Below are positions 27,345 through 34,974 of a DNA stretch of 64,000 nucleotides, in pieces (positions within the stretch are counted from its first letter, which is position 1; every line of letters begins with the position of its first letter). The stretch spans positions 1,178,001 to 1,242,000 of the forward strand of contig NZ_JNIY01000003.1 in assembly GCF_000701465.1 (NCBI RefSeq), written 5' to 3'. Under the pieces are notes generated by a model. That model was not told the origin of the DNA and searched no databases. It was given only the letters and a program-made list of their open reading frames with translations. This DNA is from Paraoerskovia marina DSM 21750. GTDB lineage: Bacteria; Actinomycetota; Actinomycetes; Actinomycetales; Cellulomonadaceae. Position numbers and translations under genes: made by a program.

Positions 27345-27548
27345 ATGGTGCAGGGTTCCGTGAAGTGGTTCAACGGCGAAAAGGGCTTCGGCTTCATCGC
27401 CCAGGACGGCGGCGGTGACGACGTGTTCGTTCACTACTCCGCAATCGAGACGCAGGGTTACCGCACCCTCGAAGAGGCCCAGCGGGTCGAGTTCGAGGTG
27501 ACGCAGGGCCCCAAGGGTCCGCAGGCAGAGCAGGTTCGCCCGCTCTGA
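27345..27548 (+). CDS. Cold-shock protein, CspA family
   Basis: This 67-residue single cold-shock domain protein binds single-stranded RNA and DNA and melts RNA structure. Both nucleic-acid motifs are intact: RNP1-like KGFGFIAQD and RNP2-like DVFVHYSAI. The start [11 protein letters not shown] is nearly invariant in the family. The length is the usual 67 residues. It has its own long leader and a strong terminator downstream, so it is probably monocistronic. Confidence 0.95.
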   Translation: MVQGSVKWFNGEKGFGFIAQDGGGDDVFVHYSAIETQGYRTLEEAQRVEFEVTQGPKGPQAEQVRPL

Positions 27549-27559
27549 TCTCACTCTCC

Positions 27560-27595
27560 ACGACGGGCCGTCCTCTGACGAGGGCGGCCCGTCGT
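27560..27595 (+). terminator. Terminator after the cold-shock gene
   Basis: A 15-bp stem (27560-27574 with 27581-27595, one G:T wobble) with a 6-nt loop starts 12 bases after the stop codon. It also lies directly after the minus-strand spermidine-synthase-like gene, so it can serve both. There is no long T-run. Confidence 0.8.
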
Positions 27596-27599
27596 CGTG

Positions 27600-28469
27600 T
27601 CACGGGCCGGGGTCGTCGTGTCGAGGCGCGGCGGTCCCGCGCAGGGCCTCGAGTCCCGGGCCGGTCACGAGGTGTGCGGGGACCGGCTGGGTGCGGAGTG
27701 CACGCCCGAGCGCCGCGTCGTCGAACGTGTGCACCCGCGACGCCGCGACGACGAAGTTCCCGTAGCGGCGTCGCTTGAACAGGGCGGGCTCCGCGACGAC
27801 GGCGACGTGCTCGTCGGACAGGCCCGCGGCCCGGAGCGTCGCGAGTTCGGACGCGAGTCCGGCGAGCGGAGGGCGATCTGCGCAGTTGACCAGATAGATG
27901 CCGTCGTCCCTGAGCACCCGGAGGACGTCGTCGGTCGCCTCCACGGTCGTCAGGTGCGGGGGAGTCGTCGCCCCGTCGAAGACGTCGCGGACGACGAGAT
28001 CCGCGCTTCCGTCGCGCAGCGTGGCCACGGCCGCACGCGCATCGCCGGCCCGGAGCCGAAGCCGTGGGGACCGGGGCAGGTCGAACCATTCCCGTACCCG
28101 CTCCATCAGGACGGCATCGACGTCGACGCCGAGCTGACGGGACCCTCGGCGGGTGTGGTCGATGTAGCGGGGCAGGGCGCAACCCGCCGCGCCCAGGTGA
28201 ACCGCCTCGAGGGGGCCGTCGAGCAGGTCGACGAGCGCTGCCATCTGCTGCATGTACTCGAAGGCGAGGAAGCCCGGATCGTCGAGGTCGACGTACGAGC
28301 TGGGCACGTCGTTGACGACGACGGTGAAGGCACGGGGGCGGTCGGGGTCCCGCTCGAGACGGGCCGTTCCCGTCGTCGTCGGGACGTCTCCCTCGGGGAA
28401 TGTCGGTGCCTCGGTGGATGCTTGACTTCGTCGACGGGAAGAGCCGTTGGTGCGAGAGCGGTGGGCCAC
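27600..28469 (-). CDS. Spermidine-synthase-like methyltransferase-fold protein
   Basis: The product is about 289 residues with a Rossmann SAM-type fold. The core shows FLAFEYMQQMAALVDLL, VHLGAAGCALPRYIDHTR (motif I), QLGVDVDAVLMERVREWFDL, GDARAAVATL and ADLVVRDVFDGATTPPHLTT, a pattern of spermidine-synthase-like proteins in Actinobacteria. No polyamine genes are nearby and many such proteins have unknown substrates. The GTG at 28469 is chosen because TACGGT lies 6 nt upstream on the minus strand; a GTG two codons earlier and a start nearer the conserved core are also possible. Confidence 0.7.
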   Translation of the reverse strand: MAHRSRTNGSSRRRSQASTEAPTFPEGDVPTTTGTARLERDPDRPRAFTVVVNDVPSSYVDLDDPGFLAFEYMQQMAALVDLLDGPLEAVHLGAAGCALPRYIDHTRRGSRQLGVDVDAVLMERVREWFDLPRSPRLRLRAGDARAAVATLRDGSADLVVRDVFDGATTPPHLTTVEATDDVLRVLRDDGIYLVNCADRPPLAGLASELATLRAAGLSDEHVAVVAEPALFKRRRYGNFVVAASRVHTFDDAALGRALRTQPVPAHLVTGPGLEALRGTAAPRHDDPGP

Positions 28470-28536
28470 CTGCACACCGTATCGGTTGCCGGTTCACGGT
28501 CTCTGACCGACGAACCCCAGGCGGGAAGGGTGCACG

Positions 28537-28980
28537 ATGATGAGTCAGCCGACGTCGCGGTCAGCTCGGCCCGCGGACCTCGGGTCTCGCGGGCTGGTCC
28601 GCGCGGACGCGGAGCTGGTCTGCGCGCGCCGAGCCACGGATCCGGCCGAGAAGTTCCTGCACGCGCATCTCGCGGCGATCCGTGCCGCGTCGGCGGTGCT
28701 GGAGGCTCGTGGTCGGCCGTCGCCGCGGACGGGCGCACGGACCGTGTGGGAGATGTTGGCACGTGTAGCACCGGATCTCGGCCGCTGGTCGATCTACTTC
28801 GCGTCAGGAGCGAAGATCCGGGCCGCGCTCGACGCGGGTCGCTTCGACGTCGTCGACCGTGCTCGCGCGGACGAGCTGGTGGTCTGTGCCGAGGACTTTC
28901 GCGACGAGGTGGCGCTTCTCCTCGATCCTCGAGCAGAGTTCGTCCGATATCCGCTGCACCTGGTGGTGCCCGGCGCCTGA
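28537..28980 (+). CDS. SAV_6107 family HEPN domain-containing protein
   Basis: A 147-residue soluble helical protein. The segment ATDPAEKFLHAHLAAIRAASAVLEARGRP, and later VWEMLARVAPDL with FASGAKIRAALDAG, fits the SAV_6107 HEPN family of Actinobacteria. HEPN proteins are often RNases or toxin partners when they carry an Rx4-6H motif; I do not see a clear one here, so activity is doubtful. GGGAAGGG precedes two adjacent ATG codons (28537 and 28540), either of which could be the start. Confidence 0.7.
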   Translation: MMSQPTSRSARPADLGSRGLVRADAELVCARRATDPAEKFLHAHLAAIRAASAVLEARGRPSPRTGARTVWEMLARVAPDLGRWSIYFASGAKIRAALDAGRFDVVDRARADELVVCAEDFRDEVALLLDPRAEFVRYPLHLVVPGA

Positions 28981-29065
28981 GCCGAGGGATATGTCCGAGA
29001 ACTGCTCGGAGGTGCACGAGATCCCTGCGCCGGGTCCGACGTCGGTATGCACTTCCGAACTGCTC

Positions 29066-29097
29066 TCGAGTTCGACTACCCCCTGGGGGGAACTCGA
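29066..29097. repeat. Inverted repeat upstream of the DUF3040 gene
   Basis: TCGAGTTC (29066-29073) and GAACTCGA (29090-29097) are exact inverse complements, with a C-run and a G-run between them that can extend the pairing. It lies 47 bp before the DUF3040 start and could be an operator or a leader hairpin. The GTTC/GAAC half-sites resemble SOS half-sites, but the order and spacing are wrong for LexA. Confidence 0.4.
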
Positions 29098-29143
29098 ACT
29101 ATCCTGGGTACCTATCGTCGACGTCGTGTAACCGGAGGTTCCG

Positions 29144-29542
29144 ATGCCCCTTTCTGAGTATGAGCAGCGGGTGCTGGATCAAATGGAGCGTGCGCTGACT
29201 TCCGACGACCCCCGACTCGCGACGACGATGAGGTCGAGCGGTCCGCGGTCTGGCCTGCGGTGGGTGATCGCCGGCGTCGCAGTGGTCGTCGGCCTCCTCC
29301 TCCTGGTCGTAGGAGTCTCGAGCGAGCCGCTCATCGGCATCCTGGGCTTTGCCATCATGTTCGCCGGTGTGCTCTACGCGTTCACCGCCCCACGCAAGTC
29401 CGAGGCTGGCCCCGCGGGAGTTGTGGACGAGGACGGCAAGGTCGCGTCTCGACCGCAGACCGCGAACGTGACGACGGAGAAGCGCAGCTTTTTCAGCCGA
29501 CTCGAAGACCGTTGGGATCGTCGGCGCGGCGAGGGTCGCTGA
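29144..29542 (+). CDS. DUF3040 domain-containing membrane protein
   Basis: The 132-residue protein begins MPLSEYEQRVLDQMERAL, the diagnostic start of DUF3040. Two hydrophobic segments follow (about residues 42-61 and 64-81), then a polar C-terminal tail with RSFFSRLEDRWDRRRGEG. Its function is unknown; the family is often found near the dcw cluster of Actinobacteria, as here. Its last 50 bases overlap, on the opposite strand, the 3' end of the transglutaminase-like gene. Confidence 0.85.
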   Translation: MPLSEYEQRVLDQMERALTSDDPRLATTMRSSGPRSGLRWVIAGVAVVVGLLLLVVGVSSEPLIGILGFAIMFAGVLYAFTAPRKSEAGPAGVVDEDGKVASRPQTANVTTEKRSFFSRLEDRWDRRRGEGR

Positions 29543-31733
29543 TTCCACGATCCACCGCGGCGGTCAGGCGGTCGACCCGCTCCGACACTTCTGCCACGGT
29601 GGCCGGGTTTCCGGCCGACGCGTCGTCCCGCGGTGCGTAGCGTTCTTGCTCGACGACGGTCGAGACGACGGTGAGGTCGTCCGCGACCGCTGCACGTGAA
29701 TCGGCGCCCACCCCGAGCTGGTCGAGGTAGGCGTCGACCGCGCCCGGAAGACCGTGGGGGGTCGTCGACGGCGACCACACGAATCCCCGTAGCTCGAGCT
29801 GCTGGCGCAGCCGCTCCCACTCCGAGTCGAGCGTCTGTACCTTCTCGTCAGTTCCTTGTCGTCCACGGGCGAGAAACAGGAGAAGGGCGAACCCGGCGGC
29901 GACGAGGAGGAACCCGGCACCGACGAGACGCGGCATGGTCGACGTGGTCGTGGTCGCCACGGTGGTGGTGGTCGTGACCTCTCGGTCGTCGGTTCGCGGC
30001 GCCGAGGTGGACTCGTCGGAGGTCGTCGGGGTCGGTTCGGACTCGGTCTCGACCACCGGCGCCGATCCGGTGCGGTCGAGCAGGGGATCAGCGTAACCAG
30101 GGGTGGGTCCGGTCTGGGTGGCGGGTGTCGGCTCGAAGCGCACCCAGCCCGTCCCGGGGAAGTACAGCTCGGGCCAGGCGTGTGACTTCTCGCCCGTCAC
30201 CACATAGGTGTTCCCGCTCGTTCGGTCACCGGCCAGGAATCCGACACCCAGGCGCGCGGGGATGCCCAAGGTTCGAGCCATCACCGTCATGGACGTGGCG
30301 AACTGGACGCAGTAGCCGTTCCTGTCCTGCAGGAAGTCCCATACCGCGTCCCCCGTGACGGCGTCGGCCACGTCCGTCGTGTAGGTGAAGTTCTCCGAGT
30401 CCCGGAACCAGGTCTGCAGTGCCATCGCCTGGTCGTAGGGGTCGTCGGCCGACCCCGTCACGCTCCGCGCGAGCTCGGCGATGTCGGCCTGGTGGGCGCT
30501 CTCCGGTACGTCCAGGTACCTGTCGTCCACGGCCAGGGGGCCGCTCGAGCCGCGCAGCGTGTCGGCGCTCAGTGCGCGTGGATCGGTCGCGACCTCGTAC
30601 GACATCCCCTCGCGGGACGACGTCGTGGCGCGGATCTCGTCCTGCGTGGCGGCGTAGCGCCACTCGCCGTCGACGTCGACGGAACGAGGCTCCACGGGAA
30701 TCGGGAGCAGGGAGTCTCGATAGCTGTCGAGGGTGATCGAGACGCTCGTCGGTTCTTCGGTCGCGCCCACACGCTCGGGCCACAGCTGCTCCTGCGCCGT
30801 GAACAGGTCGCCCGAGGACGAGTCGCTGCGTAGCCAGCGCACGCCGTCGAAGGCCGACGCGGTGTACACGCGGAGCGGACCGAGACTGCGTGCGTTCTCG
30901 CCGGAGTAGGTGAGCACGACCTGGTCGGAGCGCTCGTCGAGGTTCCGGCGCATGTCGAGGTCGTCCGAGAGGCGGACGGCGCTGCCCTGGGAGGCGAACG
31001 CGTCCGACCAGGAGCGTGGAGCGAGCGGACCTACGCCGCTTGCGATCCCGCCGAGCACGAGCGCGCCGGCCGTCACAGCGGCCGTCGTCGCCAACGTCGT
31101 GGTCGACTGCACCGTCTGGGCAGCGCCGTCCTGAGGCGTCGCGTGCGGGTCGATCGCCAGGAGAGCGAGCAACGGGGCGATCGTGAGCGCCACGGGGGCC
31201 GCGCCGATGTCTCCGTCGATCACGAGCGCGGGAATCCAGAGGGCGAGGAGCGGCAGCACCGTCATGGCCGGGAGCCGGAGTCCGACCGCGAGCAGGTCGG
31301 CGACGAGGAAGCAGGCCACCGCACCGAGAACGGCCACCAGCTCGACGGGCGTCGTCGGTACGACCGGCGCCACCTCGCTGTTGACCGTCTCCGCGGCGGC
31401 GCGGAGCAGGTCGGCCAGCCGGCCGAAGTTCCCGAGGCCCACGACCGGGTCGAATCCCTGCGTCCGGCCGCCGTAGGTACCCAGGACCAGCCACAGCGCG
31501 ACGAGCCCGCCGACGACGCTGGGCAGGAGGGGCCAGCGGAGTGCCTGTCGTGGCGCCTGTCGGGAGAGGAGCGCGCGAGTCAGAACCACGGCCGCGGCAG
31601 ACAGCAAGGTGATGCGGGTGGCGGATCCCGTCCACGCTCCAGGCTCGATGATCGAACCCAGTGCGTGCACCGAGGCGAGTGTCGCGATCACGACCAGGAC
31701 GGTCGCGACGACCTGACCGGCGGGGCCCCTCAT
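29493..31733 (-). CDS. TgpA-type transglutaminase-like membrane protein
   Basis: The 746-residue protein has six or so N-terminal membrane segments (about residues 5-190), an extracellular DUF3488-like part, and a transglutaminase core with Cys475 (NGYCVQFATSMTVMARTLGIPARLG) and His518 (SHAWPELYF). A Thr/Ser-rich linker leads to a last membrane segment (near 605-625) and a cytoplasmic DUF4129-like tail. It is the last gene of the moxR-DUF58-tgpA operon, overlapping DUF58 by 4 bp. This trio occurs widely and is thought to act at the cell envelope; the substrate is unknown. The frame stays open far upstream of the ATG, but those residues are out-of-frame readings of its neighbours. Confidence 0.9.
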   Translation of the reverse strand: MRGPAGQVVATVLVVIATLASVHALGSIIEPGAWTGSATRITLLSAAAVVLTRALLSRQAPRQALRWPLLPSVVGGLVALWLVLGTYGGRTQGFDPVVGLGNFGRLADLLRAAAETVNSEVAPVVPTTPVELVAVLGAVACFLVADLLAVGLRLPAMTVLPLLALWIPALVIDGDIGAAPVALTIAPLLALLAIDPHATPQDGAAQTVQSTTTLATTAAVTAGALVLGGIASGVGPLAPRSWSDAFASQGSAVRLSDDLDMRRNLDERSDQVVLTYSGENARSLGPLRVYTASAFDGVRWLRSDSSSGDLFTAQEQLWPERVGATEEPTSVSITLDSYRDSLLPIPVEPRSVDVDGEWRYAATQDEIRATTSSREGMSYEVATDPRALSADTLRGSSGPLAVDDRYLDVPESAHQADIAELARSVTGSADDPYDQAMALQTWFRDSENFTYTTDVADAVTGDAVWDFLQDRNGYCVQFATSMTVMARTLGIPARLGVGFLAGDRTSGNTYVVTGEKSHAWPELYFPGTGWVRFEPTPATQTGPTPGYADPLLDRTGSAPVVETESEPTPTTSDESTSAPRTDDREVTTTTTVATTTTSTMPRLVGAGFLLVAAGFALLLFLARGRQGTDEKVQTLDSEWERLRQQLELRGFVWSPSTTPHGLPGAVDAYLDQLGVGADSRAAVADDLTVVSTVVEQERYAPRDDASAGNPATVAEVSERVDRLTAAVDRGISDPRRADDPNGLRVG

Positions 31734-33016
31734 CGCGCTGCCTCCATGATCTGGTCCCACGTCTGGGTCACCGTGGCGTGGCGTGGTGCGGCGATCGCGA
31801 TCCAGCCGGCGCGCCGGAGCGCGTCCGCGGTGCTCTCTGCGTCGAGGAGATCGTCCGGGTTCCGGTCGGGCGCGACGACGACGGCGTGGTGGGTCCCGGG
31901 GGTGGCCAGCCCCGCCACCGCTCGCCGTGCCTGGCCCGACAGCGGCGCGAGCACCGCGAAGACAAGCTCGCCCGGGTCGTGCGACGCGCGAAGCCTCGCC
32001 ACCGTCGCCGCGATCGACTCGGCACGGTCGGCGGCCCCGGAGTGCCCGACGAGGTCGACGGTCGAGTCGACGATACGGTCCCGGCCCTCCGAGGAGCGCG
32101 CCATGACGTACTCGTCCGTTCGTCGAGGCCGCGGCGCCGTGACGACGAACCGTGTGCGTTGGCCCCCGGCGAGCGTCGCGACCGCTACGGAGACCGCGAG
32201 CTCGAGCGACCACTCGCCGCTCGCGGTCCTCGCCCCGGCGTCGCCGGGCACGAGGAGCCCCCGGTCGAAGAGGACGGTGGCCGGAGAGGTCGCCGACGAC
32301 TCGTCCGCCCGGACGATGAGTCGACCGCGCCGCGCCGCGCTCGACCAGTGGACCCGGCGCGGGTCGTCGCCGACGACGTAGTCGCGGACCATCGTGTCGT
32401 CGGGGGACGGCGCGCGGACACCGACGGACGAGGTCCGGGAGTTCTCGAACGCGCGGTCCGGCTGCACCGGCAGCTCGTGGACGCGGGGGCGGACCACGAC
32501 GGTCAGCGTCGCGCCGAGCGACTGGCGGGTGCGGACAAGTCCGAACACGTCTGTCTGGGTGACCCTGAGCGGCCCGAGCGGCCACCGTCCGCGGAGCGGG
32601 GGACGGAGCGGGTAGGAGACGTCGAGGTGCTGGGGGGAGGTCCTCACTCGCGCGTCGAGAGCACGACCACGGGTGAGCTCGGTGGCCGCCTGTTCGGTGA
32701 GCCGCAGTCGCGCGAGCCTGGCACGGGAGAGCGCTGACGTGCCCGCAGAGACACGGAGGTGCGCGATCGTCGGCCGGTCGCGGGTGGTCGGCGCGGGCTC
32801 GACACGGCGATGCACGTGGACGGCCGCGGAGCCGCGGTCGAGGCGACTCACCGACGCGACGACGATGGCGACGAGGCATGCGAGCACCGCGCTGCTCCCC
32901 AGCGCCACGAGGTCGGAGAGGTCCAGGACGACTCCCGTCGCGACGAGGAGCAGTCCACCGATCACCAGCCCGACGCCGCGCGACGTGAGACGGACACGAC
33001 GTGAGTGACGTCCCAC
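31730..33016 (-). CDS. DUF58 domain-containing protein
   Basis: This 428-residue protein has two N-terminal membrane segments (about 15-55) and the DUF58 signature region, with FENSRTSSVGVRAPSPDDTMVRDYVVGDDPRRVHWSSAARRGRLIVR. A von Willebrand A-like fold follows, with LFDRG as the likely first strand. DUF58 proteins are usually partners of MoxR ATPases. It lies between moxR (6-bp gap) and the transglutaminase gene (4-bp overlap), so the three are one transcription unit. Confidence 0.9.
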   Translation of the reverse strand: MGRHSRRVRLTSRGVGLVIGGLLLVATGVVLDLSDLVALGSSAVLACLVAIVVASVSRLDRGSAAVHVHRRVEPAPTTRDRPTIAHLRVSAGTSALSRARLARLRLTEQAATELTRGRALDARVRTSPQHLDVSYPLRPPLRGRWPLGPLRVTQTDVFGLVRTRQSLGATLTVVVRPRVHELPVQPDRAFENSRTSSVGVRAPSPDDTMVRDYVVGDDPRRVHWSSAARRGRLIVRADESSATSPATVLFDRGLLVPGDAGARTASGEWSLELAVSVAVATLAGGQRTRFVVTAPRPRRTDEYVMARSSEGRDRIVDSTVDLVGHSGAADRAESIAATVARLRASHDPGELVFAVLAPLSGQARRAVAGLATPGTHHAVVVAPDRNPDDLLDAESTADALRRAGWIAIAAPRHATVTQTWDQIMEAAR

Positions 33017-33022
33017 GGTGCC

Positions 33023-34018
33023 CTACCTCCGGTGGGCCGGAACGGGCGTGGTGCGTAGGACGTCGAGGATCACGTCGTCGGTCGAGCGACCGTCGAGGCG
33101 CGCCTCGGTGCGCAGGACGACGCGATGCGCAAGGACGTGCGACGTCATCTTCTGTACGTCGTCGGGCAGGACGTGGTCGCGCCCGCTGATCGCGGCGTGG
33201 GCGCGCGCCGCCGCGAGGAGCTGGAGCGACGCACGGGGAGAGGCGCCGAGTCGGAGATCGTCCCGTGTCCGCGTACCGGAGACGAGATCGACGACGTACT
33301 GCTTGACGGCCGCCGACGCGTACAGCGCGGCGACGCGGTCGCGGAGCGCCTCGATGCCGTGTGCGTCCGTCACCGGCGTGATCCGTTCGAGCGGGTCGCC
33401 CGAGTCGCGGTCGTCGAGCATGGAGACCTCGGTCGCCGAGTCCGGGTAGCCGACGGCCACCCGGGCCATGAACCGGTCGCGCTGGGCCTCGGGGAGGGCG
33501 TACGTGCCCTCCATCTCGACGGGGTTCTGCGTGGCGACGACGAAGAAAGGCCTCGGGAGCGGGTAGGTGGTCCCGTCGACGGTCACCTGCTGCTCGGCCA
33601 TGCACTCCAGCAGCGCCGACTGGGTCTTCGGGGAGGCGCGGTTGATCTCGTCGGCGATCACGATGTGCGCGAAGACCGGGCCGGGGCGGAACTCGAACTC
33701 GTGCCTCTCGGCGCGGTAGACGCTCACGCCCGTCAGGTCGCTCGGCAGCAGGTCGGGCGTGAACTGCACCCGTCCGACGTCCGCCGAGACGGTGCGCGCG
33801 ATCGCCTTCGCGAGGGTCGTCTTCCCGACGCCGGGGACGTCCTCGACGAGGAGGTGGCCGCGGGCGAGCAGCACCGCGAGAGCTGTCGTGACGACGTCGG
33901 ACTGACCGACGACGACGGCGGAGACCTCGGCATGGATCCGGTCGACCACGCCGGCCAGGTCGACCGGTCCGGGTGACAGTGTCGCCGTCGTGGAGAGCGG
34001 CGCGTTCTCGTGCAGCAC
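33023..34018 (-). CDS. MoxR family AAA+ ATPase
   Basis: The 331-residue AAA+ chaperone has Walker A VEDVPGVGKTTLAKAIAR, Walker B IVIADEINRASPKTQSALLE, and the MoxR phrases MAEQQVTVDGTTYPLPRPF and ATQNPVEMEGTYALPEAQRDRF. MoxR ATPases help mature or insert partner proteins, here presumably with the DUF58 and transglutaminase proteins. The GTG at 34018 is chosen since GAAGGG precedes it and conserved sequence begins soon after; earlier starts in the frame would add about 60 unconserved residues. Two GTGGAG boxes lie upstream at 34105-34120 (minus strand). Confidence 0.9.
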   Translation of the reverse strand: MLHENAPLSTTATLSPGPVDLAGVVDRIHAEVSAVVVGQSDVVTTALAVLLARGHLLVEDVPGVGKTTLAKAIARTVSADVGRVQFTPDLLPSDLTGVSVYRAERHEFEFRPGPVFAHIVIADEINRASPKTQSALLECMAEQQVTVDGTTYPLPRPFFVVATQNPVEMEGTYALPEAQRDRFMARVAVGYPDSATEVSMLDDRDSGDPLERITPVTDAHGIEALRDRVAALYASAAVKQYVVDLVSGTRTRDDLRLGASPRASLQLLAAARAHAAISGRDHVLPDDVQKMTSHVLAHRVVLRTEARLDGRSTDDVILDVLRTTPVPAHRR

Positions 34019-34317
34019 GGGGGCCCTTCGGCTCGACGTTGAGGGGACTTCGAGACTAGTCGATGCGGCGGAGCCCGGCGGTTCGAGTCTGCCCCCCGAG
34101 ACCGCTCCACATCGCTCCACGGGGCGCCGTGGGTCGGTGCGGGGATCGCCGGCCGGGGAGCGCCGGGACAGGATGAACAAGGGCAGAGTAGGTATACCGG
34201 ACATTTAGAGTTCTCGAGGACCTCAATCCCACGCCAGGGCCTCCCCGGGTATCCACAGCACTTGACCTGCGGCGATGCATGTTTTTCACCCGTCCTGCAC
34301 AACTTCTGACGCGCTTT
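34019..34317. other. Divergent intergenic region between moxR and mraZ
   Basis: With the operator that follows, the gap between these divergent genes is 353 bp. I see no convincing gene in it. It holds a pair of GTGGAG boxes on the minus strand (34105-34120), an 8-bp palindrome GGTATACC (34191-34198) that could supply a -10 to either strand, and TTGACC (34262-34267), a possible -35 for mraZ without a clear -10 partner. The dcw and moxR promoters should both lie here. Confidence 0.5.
34105..34120 (-). promoter_or_regulatory. Two MraZ-box-like repeats facing moxR
   Basis: On the minus strand GTGGAG occurs at 34120-34115 and again at 34110-34105, exactly 10 bp apart and separated by CGAT. The unit and spacing are identical to the repeats upstream of mraZ. 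The pair lies 87 bp before the moxR start codon and points toward moxR. Neighbouring 10-bp positions do not match, so only two boxes are present. Confidence 0.5.
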
Positions 34318-34353
34318 GTGGAGCGAAGTGGAGTATCGTGGAGGACATGGGAG
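34318..34353 (+). promoter_or_regulatory. MraZ operator, four boxes with 10-bp period
   Basis: GTGGAG occurs at 34318, 34328 and 34338, followed in the same phase by TGGGAG at 34348. MraZ proteins bind direct repeats of about TGGGN/GTGGAG spaced one helical turn apart upstream of their own gene. This array ends 18 bp before the mraZ start, so MraZ would autoregulate the whole dcw operon. Confidence 0.8.
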
Positions 34354-34371
34354 CGGAAGGGTGGTGGTCGT

Positions 34372-34836
34372 ATGAACGAGGCGTTCGCGGGATCGCTCAG
34401 CCCGCTCCTCGGCACGTACACGCCCCGGCTCGACGAGAAGGGTCGGTTGATCCTTCCGGCGAAGTTCCGGACGCAGTTCGCTCCCGGCCTGGTCATGACG
34501 CGCGGCCAGGAACGATGCCTGTATCTCCTGCCGATGGAGGAGTTCCGGCGCATGTATGAGCAGATTCGCCAGGCGCCGATCGCGAGCAAGCAGGCGCGTG
34601 ACTACCTCCGGGTGTTCCTCTCGGGGGCGAGCGACGAGATGCCGGACAAGCAGGGTCGGGTCTCGATCCCGGCGAAGCTGCGGGAGTACGCCGGTCTCGG
34701 TCGGGACGTCGCGGTGATCGGTACCGGGACGCGCGTCGAGGTCTGGGACGCCCGGGCCTGGGACACATATCTCGAGGAGCAGGAGGCTGCGTACTCCGAG
34801 ACGTCGGAGGAGGTGCTCCCGCCTCTCACCTTCTAG
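34372..34836 (+). CDS. mraZ: Transcriptional regulator MraZ
   Basis: MraZ is the DNA-binding regulator of the dcw operon. The 154-residue protein has two SpoVT-AbrB-like halves, with the matching motifs [13 protein letters not shown] and [13 protein letters not shown]. The ATG at 34372 has GGAAGGG upstream, but gives about 10 residues ([10 protein letters not shown]) before the usual first conserved block [13 protein letters not shown]. Most family members start at that block. The operator array sits directly upstream. Confidence 0.95.
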   Translation: MNEAFAGSLSPLLGTYTPRLDEKGRLILPAKFRTQFAPGLVMTRGQERCLYLLPMEEFRRMYEQIRQAPIASKQARDYLRVFLSGASDEMPDKQGRVSIPAKLREYAGLGRDVAVIGTGTRVEVWDARAWDTYLEEQEAAYSETSEEVLPPLTF

Positions 34837-34897
34837 CTGTGGAACGGACGCGACGCGCTGCATGACATGCCGCACGACGAGGCCTCCTCCCGCTCAG

Positions 34898-34922
34898 TCT
34901 GACGCACTTCCCCGGCGTCAGA
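34898..34922 (+). repeat. Stem-loop between mraZ and rsmH
   Basis: TCTGACGC (34898-34905) and GCGTCAGA (34915-34922) form an 8-bp perfect stem with a 9-nt loop, 62 bp after the mraZ stop. It could be a partial terminator that separates mraZ from the rest of the dcw operon. No T-run follows. Confidence 0.45.
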
Positions 34923-34974
34923 AGGTTCGCGGAGGGAGACCTGGTCGGGTGGCTCTCGATCTGGAGGAGAACCG

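Noticed and set aside
28537-28980. Toxin-antitoxin pair based on the HEPN-domain gene
   Set aside because: No adjacent MNT nucleotidyltransferase gene is present and no clear Rx4-6H motif is visible; the neighbour is a spermidine-synthase-like gene on the other strand.
29056-29075. Possible SOS box before the DUF3040 gene (GAAC and GTTC half-sites)
   Set aside because: The half-sites are separated by 9 bases, not the 4 required, so it does not fit the LexA operator seen before recA and lexA.
29493-33605. A 1370-codon open frame on the minus strand covering three genes
   Set aside because: Only the last 746 codons (from the ATG at 31733) read as a real protein; the first part is Arg/Pro-rich and lies out of frame with the DUF58 and moxR genes, whose own frames carry clear family motifs.
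34262-34290. A full -35/-10 promoter for mraZ starting at TTGACC
   Set aside because: No good -10 hexamer lies 16-19 bp downstream, so only a possible -35 can be stated.
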